Below, piece by piece: positions 58,811 to 64,000 of a stretch of 64,000 nt of DNA. The DNA is taken from NCBI GenBank assembly GCA_963210315.1, contig OY723238.1:558001-622000 (forward strand), given 5' to 3'. Within the stretch, counting starts at the first letter, position 1, and each line of letters begins with the position of its first letter. The stretch comes from Rhynchopus euleeides. Lineage: Eukaryota > Euglenozoa > Diplonemea > Diplonemida > Diplonemidae. Made by a program: the position numbers and the translations under genes. Below the pieces are notes generated by a model, which was given only the letters and a program-made list of their open reading frames with translations, made no database searches and was not told the DNA's origin.

Positions 58811-60565
58811 TCACAGGGACACAGAGGGGTCAGCCACCCAGGCGTCCACGTCGGGCTTCGTGACGGTGCGGACCTTCGCATCCCGGGTGGAGTAGGCCTC
58901 GGCACCCTCGACCAGGCGCCACATCTCTGCACGCTCGCGTGTCAGGTCGTCGTCGTCGTCGTCCATGATGGCGGAGAAGAGAGCCTGGTGGTCCGCCTGT
59001 GTCACCTGCAGCAGGTGCACGATGGTGCGCTCGTGTGCCAGCTGCTCGTTGAACTCCTCCACCGCCTTCCACTTCATGTTGAAGCATGAGTCTGCCACAG
59101 CATCTTCGAAGAAGCGGTCGAGGTACTTCTGCAGCGCCTCTGCACGTGCCTCCTCCGAACCGTGTGCTGCCGCCAGCTGGTGGGCGTGCAGGTACCCCTT
59201 CACGCAGTGCATCGGTGCGCGCAGGAGTGCACCGTTCACGTCGTGCATGTTGGGGACGTTGGCGTGGAAGGAGTCAATACCGACATTGACGTAGTGCCAC
59301 ACAGGCCACTTGCCACGGTGCGTGTTGTGTGTGGCCATGGGCACAGGCATCTCGATCTGGGAGGCGTGGACCTTCCGGCGACGTGCTTCCTCGTCCGTCA
59401 TCTTCATGTCTTTGACGAACTGCTCTGTGAGTGCAAGCGTTGCTGCGTTGGCAATCTGGTACGCCTGGTCAGACGACGAGAATTCGCTGTGGCAGTCCCA
59501 CGTCGGCAGGCCCTGCTTCTCGTTTGCAGCGTTGATGGCCCGCATGGTGCACCTGTCCGACGCGCGCAGCACGCACGTGTCGAGGTCCACTGTGTTGCCA
59601 GTCACACGCCGCATGCGGTTCACCCCCACATCCCCGCAGTACAGCTCGGGGTCGCTGGCAAACTTCCTTGCAGCAAGGTCCTCGTAGATGCGGCGACCCT
59701 CCGCCACAAGGTTGCGCATGCCTGCCATGGACAGCACCTTGCGCCTGTGGATCGACTGGTCCACCACGTTGGCGAAGTACGAGGGCACGTCCTGCCCGAA
59801 GCTGAGACGGGGCCCGTAGTCCTCATCAGCCGAGAAGCCATACTTGTCGCGGAAGTGGACAAGGTAGAAGTTCGCAAGCATGTGATCGAACACCGTCACA
59901 AGGGCATCCTGCTCTTCTGGCGACAGCGAAGGGATCGCATTCAGATCCAGGACACCGCTGTTGTGCGTGTCGAGCTCCGCAACACCTGCTGCCTTCTGCA
60001 GCTTGCTGTCGTAGGCATCGATGCTGCGCAGCACATCGCCGATCACCACCATCTCCCCCAACGGCGCCACAGGCACGTCGACAATCTCACGCCGCTCCAC
60101 CTCCACATGCAGCTGCCTGCGCTGGCGCACACGAGGCCCGCTCCGCACACTCCTCCGCTCACGCTTCCGCTCCCTCCTCTCCTCCACCTCGTCCGACACA
60201 TCTTCTGCATGCAGTCTGTCGAAGAGCGTCGTATCGCAGGGCTCCTGCAGTTCCTCCGAGTAGAATGTCGGGTACACGGCCGCAGTGAACTCCTCGATAT
60301 CCACACCAGACCCCAGCGCCCGCACAGCGCACTCCCCAGCCTGCTGCTGCGCAGCGGCCGACATGGGCGACGAGGCCGACGACAGTCCCTCCTCGCTGCT
60401 GGCAGACGCTGCCTGCTCCTGGCTCTGCACCGTCCGTGCCGCACCCCTGTCACCGCAGCCGTCACCCGCAGTGGGGGCGGCAGATGTAGAAGGGGCGCCT
60501 CCGTCACTGGCCCCCAGCAGGCGCTTCACCATCCCGAACACGCCGGCTAGGCCTGCTTCAGACAT
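58811..60565 (-). CDS. Unrecognised conserved protein, paralogue 2 (584 aa)
   Basis: The ATG at 60563-60565 (MSEAGLAGVFGMVKRLLGAS) directly follows TTCCGCTGCCAG, a plausible splice acceptor; upstream codons are low-complexity and are taken as leader or intron. Residues 1-~170 are specific to this copy and include a Ser/Ala-rich stretch and EEVEERRERKRERRSVRS. The remaining ~415 residues are nearly identical to paralogue 1, apart from a divergent window (LANFYLVHFRDKYGFSADED) in the same place. An almost unchanged coding half with unrelated N-termini suggests each protein keeps its own targeting region while the shared module is homogenised. Its 3' end lies just beyond the Harbinger-like element. 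Confidence 0.8.
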   Translation of the reverse strand: MSEAGLAGVFGMVKRLLGASDGGAPSTSAAPTAGDGCGDRGAARTVQSQEQAASASSEEGLSSASSPMSAAAQQQAGECAVRALGSGVDIEEFTAAVYPTFYSEELQEPCDTTLFDRLHAEDVSDEVEERRERKRERRSVRSGPRVRQRRQLHVEVERREIVDVPVAPLGEMVVIGDVLRSIDAYDSKLQKAAGVAELDTHNSGVLDLNAIPSLSPEEQDALVTVFDHMLANFYLVHFRDKYGFSADEDYGPRLSFGQDVPSYFANVVDQSIHRRKVLSMAGMRNLVAEGRRIYEDLAARKFASDPELYCGDVGVNRMRRVTGNTVDLDTCVLRASDRCTMRAINAANEKQGLPTWDCHSEFSSSDQAYQIANAATLALTEQFVKDMKMTDEEARRRKVHASQIEMPVPMATHNTHRGKWPVWHYVNVGIDSFHANVPNMHDVNGALLRAPMHCVKGYLHAHQLAAAHGSEEARAEALQKYLDRFFEDAVADSCFNMKWKAVEEFNEQLAHERTIVHLLQVTQADHQALFSAIMDDDDDDLTRERAEMWRLVEGAEAYSTRDAKVRTVTKPDVDAWVADPSVSL

Positions 60566-61104
60566 CTGGCAGCGGAAACTGGCTTGGCGGAAGCCGCCGA
60601 ACACGGGGGGGGGTTTGATCGTCGAGAGTGAATGGAAAAAAACACGGGGGGGGGGGGGGGGTCGGTGGTGGGGAGTAGGGGTAGTGGCACAGGGGGTGGG
60701 GTTCAACAAACCTGTCGGGTGTGTGGGGGTGTGTGGGGGGTAGGCTTGAGACTCAGACTCAACCACACAGTCCCCGCAGCGCTCCATCCTATGGGCCTCC
60801 TTGCAGAACTCCATAGTGACGCAGAGTCAGAGAGTTCCGCTTCGCGCCTGGGGGGCCGTTCGGGGGGCGGTACCCTTCCGCTCCCACGGTCTAGCAAAGA
60901 CACATGGCACAGGGCAAAGGGGAAGTGAGGTTGGAGGGGCTTGGGAGGGTGGGGGCAGAGGCAGTCTGGAAGCACTGTGTCATCCTGAGCAGTCGCACCT
61001 CAGATGCAGTGCACGCTGCCTCCAACCAGCAGGGTCAGGAGGTGCTGTGCTGCGAGGCAACGAGCAAGGCAGTGCACCGCAAGCACACAAGCTGAACAGG
61101 TTGC
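60566..61104. other. Spacer with G-run and WD40 3' flank
   Basis: A G-run at 60645-60661 and, from about 60940, sequence matching 820-977 downstream of the left WD40 remnant. No gene. Confidence 0.45.
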
Positions 61105-62244
61105 CTAAGTGCTGCCCTCACCCGGAACGTCACACACAGCATGCACATTCACAGAAGGGTTGCTTAGTGCGAAGACCCACCTCCCACACGGGCTGAGTGC
61201 AACACCTTGACCCACGTACGACTCCACTTGTCCCAAGCACTGCAAGGTGCTGAGGCTGTACAACTTGGTGCAAGAGTAAAAAGAAACTGCCAGAACATCA
61301 CCTGGCTGTGACACGGCAAGGAAGTACGGGGTATCAGAGAGAGCGACAGTACGGATGCAGGTGAGGGTGGTTGTGCACCACACCTTCAGTGACTCATCTC
61401 CAGAGCACGACACCAGGTGCTGCTCGTCCTTCGTAAGGACAATGTTGTACACAGCATCTGTGTGCTCAGACAGGGTGTCGGTGTGGGTGAGGGTGCTGAT
61501 GTCATACACACGGATGGTCTTGTCCGCTGACCCGGTGAAGATCCTCGTAGTTGACACTGCAATCCCATAAGCATCACCGCTATGCCCCTCCAGCACTGTG
61601 GCACTTGGTGTGCCCTCCAAGTCCCACACACACACCTTCCCATCTTCGTCACCTGACACGAGACGTCCACAGTGTGTCCACCCTGCGTACCACACGTCTC
61701 TGTCGTGCTCCTTCAGACACCACACCTGTTCCCACGTTGCTGTCAGCCACACGCAGATGGTGCTGTCATCTGAGCACGTTGCCAGCCACGTCCCACAGAC
61801 TGAGAATGCGGTGTGACGAATGGATCTCTCCCCATGCGTGAGTTGCGCCACCACACCAGCAGTCGTGGTGTCAAACACAGTGATGCCGTTCTGGTACCCC
61901 ACTGAACACAGGGTGCCACACCTCGACAGTGTGACGGAACGGACCTCGTTGTCCTGATGCTCAGAGTTGTAAACAGCGGGAGCCTTGACGAGTGGCCACC
62001 TGCGGACGAGCTGGACACGATCCCCAACCTCGAGACCCGTGTTGGCAATGCACTCTGCATCGTCCAGGTCCTCGTCACACCCTTCGATGCGTGCCGCCAG
62101 CCCTGCAGCCTCCCGGTCTGCGTTGATGGAACCCGCGAACATCTCCTTGACCGCATCCGCCTTCAGGCTGAGCACGGTCCCGCCATCCGCAACACCGACG
62201 ACACAGCTCCGCCCGCTCTCCACATGACGCACTGACACGTCCAT
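61105..62244 (-). CDS. WD40-repeat protein, complete (379 aa)
   Basis: The ATG at 62242-62244 (MDVSVRHVESGRSCVVGVAD) matches the start of the copy at 1-643. Residues ~100-370 form about six to seven WD blades, with typical ends such as STICVWLTATWEQVW, KVCVWDLEG, KTIRVYDISTLTHT and SLKVWCTTTLTCIRT, and Asp-His/Ser turns like GHSGDAYGIAV. The length suits a single propeller with a ~100-residue N-terminal region. No kinase, F-box or LisH partner domain is seen. The protein would act as an interaction platform; the specific complex is unknown. Multiple copies (left edge, remnant, here) show an expanding family. Confidence 0.85.
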   Translation of the reverse strand: MDVSVRHVESGRSCVVGVADGGTVLSLKADAVKEMFAGSINADREAAGLAARIEGCDEDLDDAECIANTGLEVGDRVQLVRRWPLVKAPAVYNSEHQDNEVRSVTLSRCGTLCSVGYQNGITVFDTTTAGVVAQLTHGERSIRHTAFSVCGTWLATCSDDSTICVWLTATWEQVWCLKEHDRDVWYAGWTHCGRLVSGDEDGKVCVWDLEGTPSATVLEGHSGDAYGIAVSTTRIFTGSADKTIRVYDISTLTHTDTLSEHTDAVYNIVLTKDEQHLVSCSGDESLKVWCTTTLTCIRTVALSDTPYFLAVSQPGDVLAVSFYSCTKLYSLSTLQCLGQVESYVGQGVALSPCGRWVFALSNPSVNVHAVCDVPGEGST

Positions 62245-64000
62245 CCTTCCCCTCTCTTCCCCTCCCCGACAACCCCACGCTCCTGGCGCACTGGCGTCAG
62301 TGCGCGCTCTTGTGGCGTGGGTGATGTGGAGATGACTTGGTGCGGTGACAGGGACGTGATGTGTGGTACGGAACAACGCGGGGCACTGTGGTTGGAGGGG
62401 CTTATCAAAAACCTGAAAATTCACCCTTCTCCCCAGGCCAGCCAAAAAAGCCCCCTGACTCACTGACGACCCGTGACTGGTAGCGAGGGCCCCCAAAAAA
62501 ATCGGTCGCAGCGTCAGGGCGTTCTGGGCTGGCTGGTGGTGGTTGGGACAAGACCGACGAGATTAGAAGCGGCACTGGTAGAAGGGTTTTGAGGCCCCCC
62601 GCCCCCAGGTTCCCCCTGCCCACCTGGACAGACCCAAGTGCCTCACACCGGATCTCTCCCCACCCGGTGGTCCACCTGACGGATACGCGCAGTGCTCTCG
62701 CGGTGGCGAAAAAGTGGTTTTTTTCGCCCTTTTTTTTTTCACGGCACTTTTTTGCGTGGCGAATTTCGCCTTTTTTGTTCCCCCGGAATTTTTTTCACGT
62801 GGCGGATTTCTCCGCACTTGAAGGAGTGTATTGTCCTCACAGGGGCCAAAATTGCTGGTGGAGCCCGGAAAAGGACGGTCTCCCATATTTCTCCTCGGGA
62901 GATGGGTGAATTTGACTGATCAGTGACTGAAATACCCAGTGCTGTGTAGTACGGTGCAACATCGCGTACTCCCTGAGCCCTCGGTGGCTGAACGTGCGTT
63001 CAGCCCTACGACTATGGATACAATATAGAAACTGTGCGCCCACAATGAACAGATGCTCACTACCGTGGCCTCCGGCGGCTGGGGGGCTCCGCCCCCCAGA
63101 CCCCCTGTTTGAAACCTCCAGAAGGTCCTCAAGACGGCTAGGGAACTGCCTGCCGGATGAGTCTCTCACCACCGTCCATGCACTGCATGGCTGCGGCACA
63201 CGATGTCTGCCGGACGATGAAGCCCACATCAGTGTGGGGCAGGTTATATGCTGTCCACTCAGTGTGTCACGTGTCGACGTGATCGACACCGCAGGCGCGA
63301 AGCGCCTGCGGAAATTTTTTTTCCGCCTCTTTTTTCCGCCCTCAAAATTCGCCATGCCGTTTGTCAGATCGTGGCGACCAGCGAGAGCACTGCTGATACG
63401 CGTGAAAAAAAAATCGGATTTTTTCGGGAGGGTCTCTGGTGCCCCCCCCCCCCCCCCTGGATTTCCGAAAAATTCCCCATTTTTCCTGATTTTCGGATTT
63501 TGCTCGAAATTTGCCCCTGTGTCAACCAGTGGCAAAACTTTCGGAAAATCGGGAAAAATCAGGAAAATCCGGAGAACCGGACACCCTCCTTTGCCCAGCT
63601 CCCCCCCTCTTTTTCCCCCCATCGACCCAGTTTTCCCCCGACCCTGGAAAGTTAGGAATACCCCTGCCGGGAAACCACCTGGGGGACAAAGTCTGCAGGA
63701 GAGGAGGGAGGGGAGGGGAGGGGAGTGAGGTACCTTCCGCACCCCCGCCTCATCTGCCCTGCTAACTCTCTCATGGTTTCTGCCGGCTCTATCACATACC
63801 CACCGCACCACGCGTTTTCCTAGAGGACGGCGCGGAAGCGCAACACCTCTAAGACGCAGCAGGAAGCAGAGGGTGGTATTCCCCTCTACGCCACTGTGTC
63901 AAACGACGAGGCATCCCCTGCCACCCTACCCCACCCCGGGAACTTTCAAGCTGAAGTGCACAGGCCACCCTCATGGCACAGACCCCCTCCCCCCCAATGC
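62245..64000. other. Gene-free right end
   Basis: The first ~150 bp are the WD40 leader. One GC hairpin repeat lies at 63053. T- and C-homopolymers are frequent (62719-62738, 63440-63456). Palindrome GCAGGCGCGAAGCGCCTGC lies at 63291-63309. No gene recognised. Confidence 0.45.
63053..63109 (+). repeat. GC hairpin repeat, copy 8
   Basis: Plus orientation with head GATGCTCACTACCG, ending one C shorter than the others before TGTTTG. Confidence 0.85.

Noticed and set aside
1..64000. tRNA, rRNA or spliced-leader genes
   Set aside because: No B-box-like GGTTCRA arm in a foldable context and no rRNA-like stretch was found by eye; a covariance-model scan would be decisive.

Overview
This is a nuclear, repeat-dense eukaryotic window, not a bacterial or viral one. 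Protein-coding genes are widely spaced and one clear GT-AG spliceosomal intron is visible (47530-47646). Most other genes are single long exons. Every non-transposon gene lies on the minus strand, as do the retroelements; the only confident plus-strand genes are the two inside a DNA transposon at 39577-43042. Long one-way gene runs, few introns, and a retroelement with the rare order Gag - tyrosine recombinase - reverse transcriptase (as in the VIPER/SIRE elements of Trypanosoma cruzi) together suggest a euglenozoan, with a diplonemid-like or free-living kinetoplastid-like genome fitting best. This assignment is an inference; no rRNA, tRNA or spliced-leader gene is present to confirm it.

Left part (1-12.9 kb): two pieces of a WD40-gene array, a hAT-like short element, and a PIF/Harbinger-like element (2329-6319) that was later hit by a TA-targeting MITE and a 5'-truncated non-LTR retrotransposon. 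Two inverted-repeat elements with poly-G ends follow (one with a zinc-knuckle gene), then a stretch with five copies of a GC-rich hairpin repeat.

Middle-left (12.9-25 kb): a poly-G-ended element with a decayed member of a large protein family (12877-15094); a VIPER-like tyrosine-recombinase retroelement (15098-18896) with Gag, YR and RT genes and a 22-bp core repeated at both junctions; and a nested DNA element (18907-24984) with a 752-residue gene, a second gene read through a canonical -1 slippery heptamer, and a 1152-bp foldback element.

Middle (25-45 kb): a PP2C-type phosphatase gene; a non-LTR retrotransposon between perfect 147-bp direct repeats; palindromic minisatellites; a 704-bp AT-rich palindrome; a complete two-gene DNA transposon with CAC termini and 2-bp target duplications; a second foldback element; and a small non-autonomous relative of the CAC transposon. 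At 45231-45380 lies a solitary repeat that looks like the unoccupied integration site of the VIPER-like element.

Right part (45-64 kb): an intron-containing low-complexity gene, a large unrecognised gene, two paralogous unrecognised genes with mosaic identity (51432-52997 and 58811-60565), a second Harbinger-like copy that preserves the empty sites of the nested insertions, and an intact WD40 gene. The cellular genes show no obvious common pathway; the main content of the window is a community of mobile elements, several of which look undescribed.
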